A stretch of 64,000 nt of DNA, taken from Paragordius varius (lineage: Eukaryota; Nematomorpha). The notes under the pieces were generated by a model. It was not told the origin of the DNA. It did not search any database and saw nothing but the letters and a program-made list of their open reading frames with translations. Every line of letters starts with the position of its first letter. The first letter of the stretch is position 1. The DNA lies in contig OZ176057.1 in NCBI GenBank assembly GCA_964247055.1, positions 992,001-1,056,000 on the forward strand, read 5' to 3'. This document shows, one piece after another, positions 10,581 through 22,189 of the stretch. The translations under genes were made by a program, and so were the position numbers.

Positions 10581-13500
10581 GTAAGTTTTTGTAGTAAATA
10601 CTAATATTAGATCAAAGTCCAGTTTAAACTGAGGACATAGTGAAGCGATAATAATTTCGCAAAAACTCGATTAATACATGGGTATAAATTTTATAACTAG
10701 TTCATTATATTTGTTTAAGTACCAAAAAATTAATCGAAAAGCTATCTAATTAGCACAAGTTTATTACAGTTTTAGTCCAGTTACAACTGGAATTTACCTT
10801 TAAAATATTTCAAAATCATTCACCCAAAATTTAAATTCCCCCTCGAACAATTCAAATTTACCCTAAAAATAAATTGAGTTTTCAGGATAATATAACTTAT
10901 CATTAATTTGCAATAGTTTACGATATGGCTTATTATTTTTTCAGCATTATATTAGTTTTAAACAGAATTTCATATTTAAACATAAAATAAAAGTAATTTC
11001 TAATCTTAAAAAACACATAATTTATTTTAAAGTGAATTTGAATTGTTCGAGGGATGATTTTGAATCGTTCAAGGGTGAATTTGAATTCTTTAAGGGTAAA
11101 CTTAAACTGTAAATGGTATATATAAAGACTCTAGTGTTAGAAAATTTTTGAGTGTTTAAATACCAAATTTGGGCTCTTTTATAATAAAGAATATCTGCAA
11201 AAAAAGTTAACTTTATATATTACATACTTTGTTGCGCTAATTGTTTTTTTAGTCCAAAATTTACATTTCCAAACATAAGAAACCGGTCAAAATTGGATTA
11301 TTATAATAAACATTTATTATTTAGGAAAAATAATTTACAGTATGCATTTTAATGGTTGCTTATTTCACAATGGGCAATTCGCAACACAAGAGTGTATGTA
11401 TGAAAAAAAACAACAAAATGTTGATTAACTGTTATTTTCCTTTCTTCTTTTTTCCATACTACACTACTGTGTTGCAAATTGCCCTCAACTATAGTGTGAA
11501 TAATAAGCAACCATTATAATGCATACTGTAATATATTTTGTTGAAGTACTTCAAAATTACAGTATAAGTATATATTCCTAGAAAGTTAATTATTGAATAG
11601 CTTTTACAACAAAGGGTGTATTATTGGCTTATAGTTATTTTTACCACTTTTTACTATTATTAGCCAATAATAATTCTCTTTGCTGCATATGTTATTTGGC
11701 AATAATTAATGCTAACTTTCTAGCAATATAAATTACTCATACTGTAAAATTACAATCGAAAAAAAGTTATGTATAAATACAGTAAACTATTTTTATATTT
11801 TACATCTCAAGGCAATTATTGCCCTACTTAGGGTAAAATCAGTTTAATTTTAAACCACAACTATTGAATCAGAAAGTCACAAAATTTAGATTAATGTATA
11901 TATATCTATAGCCAGTTTAATAATGAAAAAAAAACTTTAAATTTGTATTTGACGAATATATATAGTAATCTATATATATATATATATATATATATATCAA
12001 ATAAAATTAACTTGAAATTTGAAATTGTATCGATTTGAAAACTTGTGTGGTCAGTATAAAATATTTCAAGGCTAATTTATGGATTATTTGTTGTTATAGT
12101 CAAATAAAAGAATATAATTATATAACTCAATAAACAATTTTTATTACAATTGTATCTAATTTATAATTTAAATGATTAAATGATTTGATCAATTTAAGTA
12201 AATTTTAAACAAATATATATCAATCAAACAATCACAATGTGTTTGTTTTTCGTCTTTCTTTTGTCACACTCATCGTGAAATATATATATTTTTCAAGTTT
12301 AAAATGTTGAATATTCGCCAATACTTTACAGTATATATAATAATATAAAACATTTCAAAATTGGTTAGAATATATAGTTAATATTTAACATTTATTGCTC
12401 TTTGGGGTACTCTTATGTTAGGTGGGAATCAAAATTAGCCATGTTTATTTATTCAAACTGTAATGTTTTAGTTAACAGACCTGGGTCTGTTATTTGATAT
12501 TATATATCCTTTTATCCAATTAAACCATTTCAAAATGACCAATCCTAGGTAACATTACACTACTGTACTGGGGAAAGATATTACCCTTCATAAACCGTAA
12601 AAATATAAAATTTAAATTAGGTCCAGTAACCCTTTGAGACTTTATGTGCGGCCCGCAAAAAATCTAAATATCTGTGATTTGTGAAAAATATCTTTCATAA
12701 AATCTTAGAACAATTTTTCCTAAGAATTTTGTTTATTCGATCGATTAGTACAAAGTAAAATAAATTGTTATGTTGTATTTGAATTTTATAGTCTATGACA
12801 GTTATGAATCAATTATATTATCAAAAAAAATTCTGTTAAATGGGTGGGGTCTAAATATTTAGTAAAGAATGGAAAAACAAGAGCTCTATAGTAATTGATA
12901 TACTTTTTTGATGAATATATATTGTTAATACCATAGAGCTCTTGTTTTTTCCACATTCTTTACCAAATATAGCCCTCATTTAACGAAAAAAAAAAATAAA
13001 TAAATTTTTGATAAAAGGATACATGACTGTATTATTGGCTCAAAATAATAGTAAAAAGTGAAAAAATAACTATAAGCCAATAATACTGCCCTTTGACTTG
13101 TCTATGCTATTTGGCAATAATTAATCACTTTCTAGCAATGTATACTTACTCATACTGTAATATCTTTATATATACCATTTATACTTCGAATTCACCCTTG
13201 AACAATTTAAATTCATCCTTGAACAATTCAAATTCATCCTACAATAAATTATGTGTTTTTTAAGATTAGTATAGTTTTAAATAAAGAAATTTTGTATGTA
13301 ATCAACATAATACTGAAAAACAATAATAAACTTTGCCATAAAAATATATTTAATTCGAATGATGAGTTAATTATATTAAACCGAAATTTCATAATACATT
13401 TTTAGGGGGAATTTGAATTGTTCAGGGGGGTGAATTTGAATTATTCAAGGGTGAATTTGAATTGTTTAAGGGTAAATTTGAATTGTTCAAGGGGGTGATT

Positions 13501-14702
13501 TTGAATTGTTCAAGGGTGACAAATTTGAATTGTTTAAGGGTGAATTTGAATTGTTTAATGGTGAATTTGAATTGTTCAAGGGTGAATTTGAATTGTTCAA
13601 GGGTGATAGGGAATTGTTTAATGGTGAATTTGAATTGTGTAAAGGTAAATTTAAATAATGGTGAATTTGAATTGTTTAAAGGTAAATTTAAATTGTTCAA
13701 TGGTGAATTTGAATTGTTCAAGGGTAAATTTGAATTGTTCAAGGGTGAAAAATTTGAATTGTTTAATTTTCAATTTGAATTGTTTAAGGGAGAAATTGAT
13801 TATTCAAGGGTGAATTTGAACTGTTTAAGGGTGCATTTTGAATTATTCAAGGGTGAATTTAAATTGTTTAAGGATGAATTCAAATTGTTCAAGAGTGAAA
13901 AATTTGAATTGTAAATGATATATTACTTTAGGTAAATGATTTTGTGAAAGATGAATTTGGATACGTTTATGGAAAACTTCCGATATGGACTGAAATCGTT
14001 GCGGGCGGATGCGTAAATATTTTTATATATATCTTTTTACTTTTTTTGTTTGACAAATAATTTACAATTTTTTATATTTTTGAACAACACTAATTTATTT
14101 AGTTTAGTTGCGAATTAAATATCTTTTCACCTTTTTTATTTAGCAAATAATTTACAGTTTTTTTTAATTTTGAAAAATAAAGAAGTTTTTATAATATTTT
14201 TTTGAAAAACACTAAAAATTTGTCTAGTTCAATTATATATATAGTAAAATTTTTATATCTTTTTATTTTTTTGTTTATAGCAAATAATTTACAGTTTTTT
14301 TAATATAGACAAAAAACTTTAAAAAATTACCTAGTATTTAGATACGAATATATATGGGAGTAAAATTAGTATTTTGCCCGGGCGCAGTTTGAATTCTTTG
14401 AACCATAAAATACAATATTATTTTAAATATATATATATATATATATATATTACCATTTATAATTAAAATTTATTCTTGGATATTTTTATATCTTGAATAT
14501 TTTAAATATAAATCATTGTTTGAAATGGTAGAGTATGTGTTACAGAGATGTATATTACTAACACAATCAATTAATTTTATATATTGGAATAATATGGGAA
14601 ACATTATTAAGGTTTAAAAAAGTAAGGGCTTGTTTATTAGATAAAAAAATTTGTCTTTATATTTTTACGTTTTGTCATTCCGTAAAATTTCAATTTTTAC
14701 TC

Positions 14703-14740
<38 letters not shown>

Positions 14741-15380
14741 ATCTATATAGGCCGGAGCAAGTCAAGTCATATTTACGAATCCTATGGAAATTGTCAAAAT
14801 ACGATTACAAGTGGCGAATTTAGCGACACTTGTCATGAAAGAACAACATCAATCAAATCAAAATGATTTGAATGTCACTAAAAATGTTTCAGAACAAAAA
14901 TGCAATAATTCAATCAATAAGTCGAATGGTGATAGCTCTAAAATGATTAATAAATACAACCATACAACTACTGATAAAAGTATAAAATTTATATTATATT
15001 GATTCAAAAATTATATAAATTTATCATAAATTTTCGATTACTACAAGTAATCTAGCATTTTTTACGTTTGACAAAGATTACTTGTAAAAATCGAAAATTC
15101 ATAATAAATTTATATAATTTTAGCTGAATTATAATTGCAATATATCAGTTATTTATATCATATTATTGATTCAAAATGTTTTTATTTAAATATACCCATT
15201 TACACGTCAAATTTACCCTTAAACACTTCAAATTATCTTTTTGGATTTAAAGATCTATTTACATTCTTAAATATTCTACCAGTCTACTTAGACATATTAT
15301 TAATTAATTATATAACGAGTTATATAATATATTTAAGTGCTTGTTAATGCATATAAATACACTCTTAGCAGTCAATTTAT

Positions 15381-15424
<44 letters not shown>

Positions 15425-15703
15425 ATATACTATTTACAATAATTCTCCCTCAAATAAATTAAATGTTTTATAAGATTTAAAATTACCTATATTTCAATAT
15501 ATTTTAAAAAAATTTCCTTTAAAATTATAATAATACTAAAAAAATAATAAACATGCCTTTAAAGATATATTTCATATTAATAATGAGTTAAATTGGTTTG
15601 AAAACACATATTATATTTTTAGGGTGAATTCGAATTGTTCGAGGGTGAATTTGAATTGTTCGAGGGTGAATTGAATTGCTTAAGGGTGAATATCAACTGT
15701 AAA

Positions 15704-15755
<52 letters not shown>

Positions 15756-18700
15756 TAAAATTAAGTAAAATAACCCAGTGTAATAAGTGTGACTTTGTCT
15801 CAGGGTTTTTAACTGTTAATAAACGAACTTGGCATTTCATAAAAGTTGTTTTTAATCAAATGTCAATGTAAATGTGACAAATTCTTTTAGTTTTTAAAGT
15901 TTTCATAGTTTATTACTTTTTTCCCAAATTTATTTTTTAAAACCCACCTACAAATAATATGTGTAATTTAATGTGATAGATCCAAATTGTAATGGTTATA
16001 ACTTAAAAATGTTGGACTATTTATTAATTCATTTCAAAATTGGAAAAATTTTACGATAATCATCACTCAATAGTTTATGGGTGCTCTTTTTATAATTACA
16101 GTAATTGACATTATACCGACAAAACCTAATAACACCTTGACAAATGTTTTTTTTCTTTAAAAGACAACCCTTTAAACCTTATTACAGTAAAAATTAAAAA
16201 TTATACGGACAAAACGTAAAAATATAAAGACAAATATTTTTTAAGCTAAAAGACAATCATTTTTACATCTTGATTTATTTTACATATAAATAATGGATTT
16301 AATGGCAAAGTGTGAAATAGATATATATATATTACTAATACAATCTTTCTTGTAACTAAATAACATAAAAATTAAGGTTATAAAAAAGTATGGTTGTCTT
16401 TTAAATAAAATATTTGTCATTATATATTTACTTTTTGTATGTTTTATAATTTACATATTTTTACTGTATATTTTAAATTTATTATGTAAAAATTATTTTT
16501 TTAGAAAACATTCCGAAAACCGCTGTGCCTAAAAAATCTGCCATTTCCATTGTTCGGGAACTGGGTCTTAAAGGACTTTATACAGTATAAATTTATATTT
16601 ATTTTTTTACAAATTTTTTTTAAACATAATCCAAATTGAGTTATTATTAATCATATGTTCCAAAAAAATACATGCAAAGCATGTGTTTTTTATCCCAGGA
16701 TTTTATCCATATAAATCAAATATATGGTGGTTAAAATTTTTTTGATTCGATTTGTATAATAATAAATACATATGTATATATTTGAATTAAAATAGAGCGT
16801 TTTTGCAACAAAAAATCATATTATTATTATTCATATTTGTTTACTTATTACTGTAAAAATTAAAAATTAATATATCATTTACACTTCAAATCCCTTGTAC
16901 GATTGAAATTCACCCTAAAATAAATTATGTGTTTTTAAAGATTAAATATTACTTATATTTTTTGATATTTTAAATATGAGATTTCTTTTGTAAATAAAAT
17001 AATACTGAAAAAATAATAAACTAAGCCATAAAGATATATTCCATATGAATAATAAGTTATATTAGCTCGAAAACACATAATTGTTTTTTTAGGGTGAATT
17101 TGAATTTTCAGGGGTGAATTTGAATTGTAAATGGTATATAGTATAGACAAAATATAAAAACTAAAGGACAAATAATATTTTATAATAGATCATACTTTTT
17201 TAAACTTTCTTGATTTAATTAAATATAACTCAAAAATTAACAATAGAGATTTAAATTGGGATTACGCCTAATTATTAATTGATAAATTTTTGTATTATGA
17301 TTAAGTTTATATGGGAAAATTCAGGGTATAAAAAAGCTGTAGTTGTCCTTTAAAGAAAAATATTTGTCTTTATAATTTAAATTTAAAAAATATAGTTTTT
17401 TTACAAAAAATATTATTATTTGCTTTTTTATTCTACTTTTTTTTAATAATTTAAATATTTTAGGGTTCAAGTGCCTGTTTTTTACGGGATATTCCCTTCA
17501 GTGCCATCTATTTTCCCACATATGCTCATCTCAAATTTTATTTTAATGATAATTATTTCACCTCAACCTATAATAATAATCAAACCGAATCTGATAAAGG
17601 TCATTTATAATACATTTGGAAAAATTTTATAAAACTTTTTTTGATTTTTCTTTTACCATTGTTCAAATTCACCCTAAAAATAAATTATATGTTTTTGAAC
17701 TAATATAACTCATTATAAATATGAAATGTATCTTTATAACATAGTTTATTTATATTTTTTCATTATTATTGTAATTTAAAACAAAATTTTTATTTTTGTG
17801 ATTTTTAATCTTAAAAAATATATATCTTGTTTGAGGGTGATTTTAATTATTTAAGGGTGATTTTAATTGTTTAAGGGTGAATTTGAATCGTAAATTTTTA
17901 TATGGTATATCGTTTCCTTTATGCTAAGTTAACTTATAATACACTTGTAGTTTTTCATTAATTGTTACCAACAAAAAAATAAGAAAAATAATTTTTACTA
18001 ATATATTTCTGTTTTATTGTATAAGTCTCTCAATCTGGAAAATATTTATGAGAAGTCTAGAAATGTATACTTATTAATTTTGTAATTTTATTCTTATACT
18101 TTTTATGTTTTGTTTTTTTTTCTTCCAAAATTTTGATATTAAATTGTAATAATTTTTTTAATAACCAATAAAAACCAACCTATAACCAATAATATAGCTG
18201 TTAACTATGTTAAAATACAAAAGATATACATGATATTAGGTAACAAATTTTTTTTTACCAGTTCAAATAAACATTAAGATAAACCTAACATAATTATTAT
18301 AAAAAATTAAATATTGCTAGACATAGAACTTAAAGATGCGGCATATATGTAGAACCTCTTGGAAATCCAAGATTAAACCTTAACTTAGCTCATTATTGAA
18401 AAGTTTGACAGTTTAATAATTTATAATATTTAAAATTTATAAAGAGAGCCAATTTTTACCAGATATGTTAGTATCTTTGAAATAACCGATATTAAGCGTA
18501 AAAGACAAAAATACGAAGTGCTTTTCCAAAACAAAACTCATATTACTTCGGATGTAGTAAAAACCACATATATATATATATATATATAGGGTATTTTATA
18601 TGAAAAAAATAGTATTTTTCCATATATCATCTATCATATTCTCTAATAATTAATAGAAAGACACACCTAACCAACACTTAACCAACAAAACATTTAATCA

Positions 18701-19875
18701 ATTAATTAAAAGATTCATATATAACTAAAATTATTTCTTCTCTAATAACCAATAAAAAGACACACTTAAACAACATAATATTTAATAAATTAAATAACTA
18801 AAATCATTTTTTTAAAAAAACTTATTTTTATTTTATTTACATATAGATGTCCGAATAAATCCGTGGGCCATGTTATGGGCTGCTACATTAGCAGGGGTCC
18901 CTGCAGCGGCCTTAGTAACCCCGGCAGATGTTATAAAGACTAGACTTCAAGTTGAAAGGTAAGTGCTTAAAAAAATTTATGAATCAGTTTAAGAGTTTTA
19001 TTTATAAAGAAGAAAGGTAAGTTATATTCAAATTTTTAATTGATAAATACCAAAAAAAGGTTAAAATTAAAGTAAAACTGTACAGGGATTACAATTATAC
19101 ACATGAAACGTAAAACAAAAGGTAGATATCTTTTTTTTATTAAAAGATTGCTGTATTTTTAACTTATTTTTTTCAGATAAACTTTATGTTTTGAATTGGG
19201 AAGAAATTGCAAAGAAGTATGTAAATTGGTACCATAATCGATTGTATATTTTACGATTGAAGTTTAAAATATTAAGGATATGTCTTTAATTTATTTTTTG
19301 TCCTTATAATATTAATTTTAACTGTATGGTGATAGGTTAAAGAAGTATAAGTTTAAGAGTTTAACCAAATATTTTTCTGGATTTTTTCAAAAATGTACCT
19401 AACATTAGGAATTTCGAATGGCATTTTACTTTTTTTAAAAGTGCTGTGGTATTTCATACCCCATTACGCTAATGGCATATAAATGAGTTAGGGTGCGCAT
19501 TAGGATAGTTTTTTGAAAAGATTTTATTATTATTAATATTACTATTGTGATCTATTATAAAAAGTCATTTAAATTTTATTTCTTGATTGTTATGGCTTAT
19601 TAATGAGTACTATGAAGTTTGTGGCAATGTTTTTACTCAATGTTAATTTTATATAAAAACCAGGCTAAAAAATATGCAAATTAGAAATCACGATAATCGA
19701 TATCAATTTATTTAATTTTATCCTATATATTATTAAATATCATGAAATGTGTTATAATAAGTAGACAGACTGTATATCATTTTTTTTTCTTATACATTGG
19801 AAATATCGCCAAATAATAATTTGCAAAATATTCTTATTTTTGGTTTTTATGCTCTCTAAAATGATTTATTTTCCC

Positions 19876-19925
<50 letters not shown>

Positions 19926-21170
19926 TTGTGGCAGTTATGTTTTACAGTTAAAAATGTAATTATACAAACAAAGTGTAATGTTTAAAGGCAAATATTTTTC
20001 TGAAAATGATAACCATATTTATTTAAACCTTGATTGTTTTATACCTAAATTCGTTTATTGCATTATAGAAAAGAGAGTGATATATAAGTAGACATTGCTA
20101 GAAAGTTATTAATTATTGTCAAATATTGCACACAACAAAGGACAGTATTATTGGCTTATAGTTATTTTTTTCACTTTTTACTATTATTATAAACCAATAA
20201 TAATTCTCCTTGCTGCATATGCTATTTGGCAATAATTAATAACTTTCTACCAATAATATACACTTACTCATATTGTAATTCATTAAAATGCTTAAATAGT
20301 TTACACGTGAAAGTTTCAGGGTTTAAATTGGTATGGTTGTATTTTTTGTAAAATTCTTTAGTTTTTGCATTTTGCCTGTATAATTATGACTTTTTCATAA
20401 ATTAATTGCTACAAAATTTAAATTAATCAATTATTTACTTTCATTTTATACTGACTGCATATAGAAAAGGGGCTCATCAAGCTCAAATTCCTAGCCATAT
20501 GAGAGATTGTAAGGGTATTTCTGATACTTGTATGGCTATCCTTAAACACGAAGGCTTTCCTGCCCTTTGGAAAGGAACACTGGGTAACTTTTATGAGAAC
20601 TAAATTTTGTTGTCGTTTTAAACGTCGTAAAACTTGGTTAGTTTCTTGTGGTTTTTTTTAAAACCATCAGTTACAGTTATAACTATCTAGCTTGACTGCT
20701 AATGATATATTCGGGGTGTTTCTGAGTTATTTGCGCTTGTTTTTTTAGAGTAAAAGTAAATTTTTTAAATTAGCAAATTAGTTTATAATACAGTGAAAAT
20801 TGAAAGTATACGGAGAAACCAAAACACATTAGGGCATATATCTTTCAAAAGACAACCATAATTTTCCATTGATTTTCCCAATAAATTAAATTTCAATTGT
20901 ATTATAATTTATTGTGTTACCAATTTATACATCTCTATTTTATACTTTGAAAATTAAAACAATAAATTATATTAAAAAAGTATTGTCTTTATTTTTTACC
21001 ATATTTGCCTTTGGTATAATATCAATTTTTATTTCAAAATTGATATTAAAAATTTTAATACATATTATTTATCTTTTTTAGCTCGCGTATGCCGGAGTTC
21101 TCCTCAATTCGGTGTTACCTTGTTAACCTACGAACTTCTTCAAAATATGTTTGATATCAAATTTGTTTGA
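10032..21170 (+). CDS. SLC25A12/SLC25A13: Mitochondrial aspartate/glutamate carrier (aralar/citrin type), whole gene
   Basis: Eight coding exons (10032-10580, 13932-14012, 14751-14979, 16505-16584, 17464-17599, 18847-18958, 20465-20583, 21082-21170) join to 1395 nt, 464 residues plus stop, with every junction in phase. The protein is an inner-membrane exchanger of matrix aspartate for cytosolic glutamate, feeding the malate-aspartate shuttle. All three carrier signatures are present: PFDMVKTR at residue 47, PMEIVKIR at 221 and PADVIKTR at 384. Near-identity to animal aralar/citrin is clear in [44 protein letters not shown] and [17 protein letters not shown]. The family is normally near 675 residues with an N-terminal EF-hand domain; here nothing upstream of residue 25 or so resembles it. 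The first loop carries an insertion of roughly 85 residues and the second of roughly 50, both low-complexity. Start chosen at ATG 10032; an AG at 10035-10036 could instead be an acceptor for unseen upstream exons. Confidence 0.93.
10800..11116. mobile_element. 21-bp-period inverted-repeat element, family 1
   Basis: Family 1 elements run from (TA)TACCATTTACANTTCAAA to its complement TTTGAATTGTAAATGGTA(TA). Just inside each end are tandem units of CACCCTTGAACAATTCAAAT plus one base, period 21. A short AT-rich core begins AAATAAATTATGTGTTTT and ends AAAACACATAATTTATTTT. No coding capacity: non-autonomous. In this copy the left end is worn and the right end reads AAACTGTAAATGGTATA. Confidence 0.6.
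11338..11528. mobile_element. Family A MITE (Tc1/mariner-like ends)
   Basis: Nearly palindromic 191-bp element from CAGTATGCATTTTAATGG to its complement, flanked by TA on both sides. Conserved inner blocks are GTTGCTTATTTCACA and TTCCATACTACACTACTGTG. CAGT..ACTG ends with TA duplications mark Tc1/mariner-type miniature elements. Confidence 0.8.
11560..11744. mobile_element. Family B MITE (Tc1/mariner-like ends)
   Basis: From CAGTATAAGTATATATTCCT to GTATAAATTACTCATACTG-like sequence, flanked by TA. Family B arms contain CTAGAAAGTTATTAATTATT and TTGCCAAATAGC, around a centre with TATTATTGGCTTATAGTTAT. About 185 bp. Confidence 0.75.
11970..11998. repeat. TA microsatellite
   Basis: Uninterrupted TA dinucleotides within carrier intron 1. 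Confidence 0.9.
12799..13029. mobile_element. Family C MITE
   Basis: Family C ends are CAGTCATGTATCCTTTATTT and complement; this copy starts CAGTTATGAATC and ends GGATACATGACTG then TA. The centre is a near-perfect hairpin around AACAAGAGCTCTATAGTAAT. About 231 bp. Confidence 0.7.
13030..13157. mobile_element. Family B MITE, right part
   Basis: Begins abruptly at TATTATTGGCTCAAAATAAT, which is the family B centre, right against the end of the family C copy, and runs to TACTTACTCATACTG. The left arm is missing, so the family C insertion or a later deletion cut it. Confidence 0.6.
13171..13922. mobile_element. 21-bp-period family 1 element with a greatly expanded right end
   Basis: TATACCATTTATACTTCGAA at the left and GAATTGTAAATGATATA at the right. 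The right array has grown to roughly 500 bp (13406-13912), over twenty units of GGTGAATTTGAATTGTTCAA plus one base, some with spacer changes. Open frames on both strands here are products of the 21-bp period. The element stops about ten bases before a carrier splice acceptor. Confidence 0.8.
13932..14012 (+). CDS. SLC25A12/SLC25A13: Aspartate/glutamate carrier, exon 2
   Basis: Twenty-seven codons, [20 protein letters not shown] then EIVAGGC, continuing KAIKLT from exon 1 as in animal aralar. Acceptor TTACTTTAG, donor TGC|GTAAAT, both phase 0. Confidence 0.92.
14427..14450. repeat. TA microsatellite
   Basis: Pure TA run in carrier intron 2. Confidence 0.85.
14510..14703. mobile_element. Family E MITE, right part
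   Basis: Carries TTGTCTTTATATTTTTACGT, then TTTGTCATTCCGTAAAATTT and AATTTTTACTC with TA, matching the family E right arm. Confidence 0.5.
14751..14979 (+). CDS. SLC25A12/SLC25A13: Aspartate/glutamate carrier, exon 3
   Basis: [20 protein letters not shown] then VANLATLV followed by a hydrophilic Asn/Lys/Ser-rich insertion. The acceptor is TATATCTATATAG inside a TA tract. Two donors fit phase 1; A|GTATAA at 14980 was preferred because the same GTATAA donor is used after exon 4. The alternative, G|GTGATA near 14934, would shorten the insertion by about 15 residues. Confidence 0.85.
15009..15119. repeat. Inverted repeat (hairpin) in carrier intron 3
   Basis: Arms AATTATATAAATTTATCATA.. ATTTTCGATTACTACAAGTAATC and their near-complement surround a short AT loop. 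It lies about 30 bases after the exon 3 donor. It resembles a small palindromic element but lacks the ends of families A-E. Confidence 0.6.
15387..15421. repeat. TA microsatellite
   Basis: TA run ending at the left terminus of a 21-bp-period element. Confidence 0.85.
15426..15710. mobile_element. 21-bp-period family 1 element
   Basis: TATACTATTTACAATAATTC to CAACTGTAAATGATATA, three 21-bp units at the right end; embedded between two TA microsatellites. Confidence 0.75.
15706..15752. repeat. TA microsatellite
   Basis: Long TA run continuing directly from the terminal GATATA of the preceding element. Confidence 0.85.
16185..16466. mobile_element. Family E MITE, nearly full
   Basis: CAGTAAAAATTAAAAATTAT and CGGACAAAACG at the left, TTTACATATTTTTACTG at the right, TA on both sides. 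A truncated second left end (CAGTAATTGACATTATACCG, from 16099) abuts it. Confidence 0.65.
16505..16584 (+). CDS. SLC25A12/SLC25A13: Aspartate/glutamate carrier, exon 4
   Basis: Encodes [20 protein letters not shown] then LKGLYT, the matrix-facing helix of the second repeat. First codon is shared with exon 3 (A|AA). Acceptor TTTTTTTAG, donor ACA|GTATAA. Confidence 0.9.
16873..17138. mobile_element. 21-bp-period family 1 element
   Basis: TATCATTTACACTTCAAATC to TTTGAATTGTAAATGGTATA, one or two units per end. Confidence 0.75.
17140..17400. mobile_element. Family E MITE, worn
   Basis: Contains AGACAAAATATAAAAACTAA, AAGGACAAATAATATTTT and on the right TAGTTGTCCTTTAAAGAAAA with TATTTGTCTTTATAATTT. 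Terminal CAGT is lost on the left where it adjoins the family 1 element. Confidence 0.45.
17464..17599 (+). CDS. SLC25A12/SLC25A13: Aspartate/glutamate carrier, exon 5
   Basis: [20 protein letters not shown] then [12 protein letters not shown] and a short Asn/Thr-rich tail; this is the fourth helix ([11 protein letters not shown] is highly conserved in aralar). Acceptor ATATTTTAG, donor G|GTCATT is weak. Phase 1 at the end. Confidence 0.88.
17653..17909. mobile_element. 21-bp-period family 1 element
   Basis: TTACCATTGTTCAAATTCAC to ATTTGAATCGTAAA and TATGGTATA; right end has three units. Confidence 0.65.
17910..18846. other. Carrier intron 5 remainder
   Basis: AT-rich; contains two related copies of CTAATAACCAATAAAAAGAC-like sequence near 18645 and 18740 and a TA run at 18571-18589. 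Nothing coding. Confidence 0.6.
18847..18958 (+). CDS. SLC25A12/SLC25A13: Aspartate/glutamate carrier, exon 6
   Basis: [20 protein letters not shown] then [15 protein letters not shown]: fifth helix and the third signature. Acceptor TTTACATATAG, donor AG|GTAAGT, starting inside an Asp codon and ending inside an Arg codon. Confidence 0.92.
19883..19920. repeat. TA microsatellite
   Basis: Pure TA run in carrier intron 6. Confidence 0.88.
19945..20396. mobile_element. Family E MITE split by a family B MITE
   Basis: Left arm CAGTTAAAAATGTAATTATA and TTTAAAGGCAAATATTTTTC; right arm TTGGTATGGTTGTATTTTTT, CTGTATAATTATGACTTTTT. The halves are separated by 20078-20276, so family E was present before family B moved in. 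Confidence 0.55.
20078..20276. mobile_element. Family B MITE nested in a family E copy
   Basis: AGTGATATATAAGTAGACAT, CTAGAAAGTTATTAATTATT on the left; TTTGGCAATAATTAATAACT and TACTCATATTG on the right. Confidence 0.7.
20465..20583 (+). CDS. SLC25A12/SLC25A13: Aspartate/glutamate carrier, exon 7
   Basis: [20 protein letters not shown] then [19 protein letters not shown]: third matrix loop and helix. Acceptor TGCATATAG, donor G|GTAACT. Confidence 0.92.
20791..21045. mobile_element. Family E MITE
   Basis: Begins CAGTGAAAATTGAAAGTATA and CGGAGAAACC after TA; the right end reads GGTATAATATCAATTTTTAT and lacks ACTG. Confidence 0.5.
21082..21170 (+). CDS. SLC25A12/SLC25A13: Aspartate/glutamate carrier, exon 8 (terminal)
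   Basis: [20 protein letters not shown] then QNMFDIKFV and TGA at 21168-21170. [10 protein letters not shown] is the sixth-helix signature of aralar/citrin; the usual longer C-terminal tail is missing, so the protein ends soon after the last helix. Acceptor TTTTTTTAG. Confidence 0.93.
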
Positions 21171-22189
21171 TTGTGATTGTGTGATTGTAATATATTCTAC
21201 TTAAATGTTCAATACTTACGAATTTCAAATGCAAAACACGAAAAAATAACTTTGAATGCTTCCAACAATTTTCTATTTTAATAATTTTTTGCCTTTAATT
21301 TAATTATAGACAATTTTGTTTAGATACTCTACCCAAAATTTAAAGATGAAAACTATGTTTAACACAAAATTTAGATTTATTTGTTGTTTTAAATACAAGA
21401 GTATCTTTAATTTTTATTTTAAATTTTTTAAGTAAAAAATGTGGTATTCCCAAGTTTTTAGGATGTCTTTTAAATAATTTATCAATAATTATTATAGATT
21501 TATATGTACAAAGTATTTATATTTATTATTTAATTTTATATATCAGTCTTGTCCACAAACTTTTATTGTATAACAGTGTAAATTATTACTAATAAATAAT
21601 TTAATATATTTAACTTTTTTTTTGCTTAAATTCCTAATTTTCAACAGTACGCATAAGATTTTACCGATAAAACCTAAAATTAAATAATTTTTTTTAAAAA
21701 AGATAACCGTATACTTTTTTAACCTTAATATTTCCATCATAAATTATATAACTACAATTTTATATCGTATAAATGAATTTATCATTACCAATTTACTGTT
21801 TTTATTCTGCAACATTATAAACGATGAGTTATAACTGAAAAACAATTAAGCCTAGAAAATTTGGTTGTCTTTTTTTAAAAAATTTAGATTCGTTTTTTAA
21901 AGGGCGTCCATAATATTCTTAATTTTCTGCAGTTAGTCATATAAACAAATTGACATAGCAGTATTAATTCTGAAAAAAAGACAATATGTAACAGTTTAGG
22001 GTTTTCAAAATTGGGGTTTTCACAAGGGCATATATTTGATTCCATTGTTTTGAGGAAAAATATTCATCATTTTAAACCCATAGATTATTTAATTTAGTTC
22101 AGTGGTTCAGAAAATCAACAAAAAATATCATAAATTTATAAAAAATTTTCTATTGCGACCTCATAAATATGAATTGTGTTGTGTTAAGT
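21171..22189. other. 3' flank of the carrier gene, no gene seen
   Basis: AT-rich. From about 21647 to 21905 there is a worn family E-like copy (ACCGATAAAACCTAAAATTA.. AAAGATAACCGTATACTTTT). The rest is unassigned and probably includes the carrier 3' UTR. Confidence 0.5.

Larger units (their letters stand above)
10581..13931 (+). other. Carrier intron 1, filled with small elements
   Basis: Holds 21-bp-period elements (10800-11116, 13171-13922), family A, B and C MITEs, a TA microsatellite at 11970-11998 and a short GCGGCCCGCAAAA patch near 12650 resembling an hAT end. No other exon is visible. Confidence 0.7.

Noticed and set aside
13422-13914. Open frames of 106 and 150 codons on opposite strands
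   Set aside because: They translate a 21-bp tandem repeat, whose length is a multiple of three and therefore stays open in several frames.
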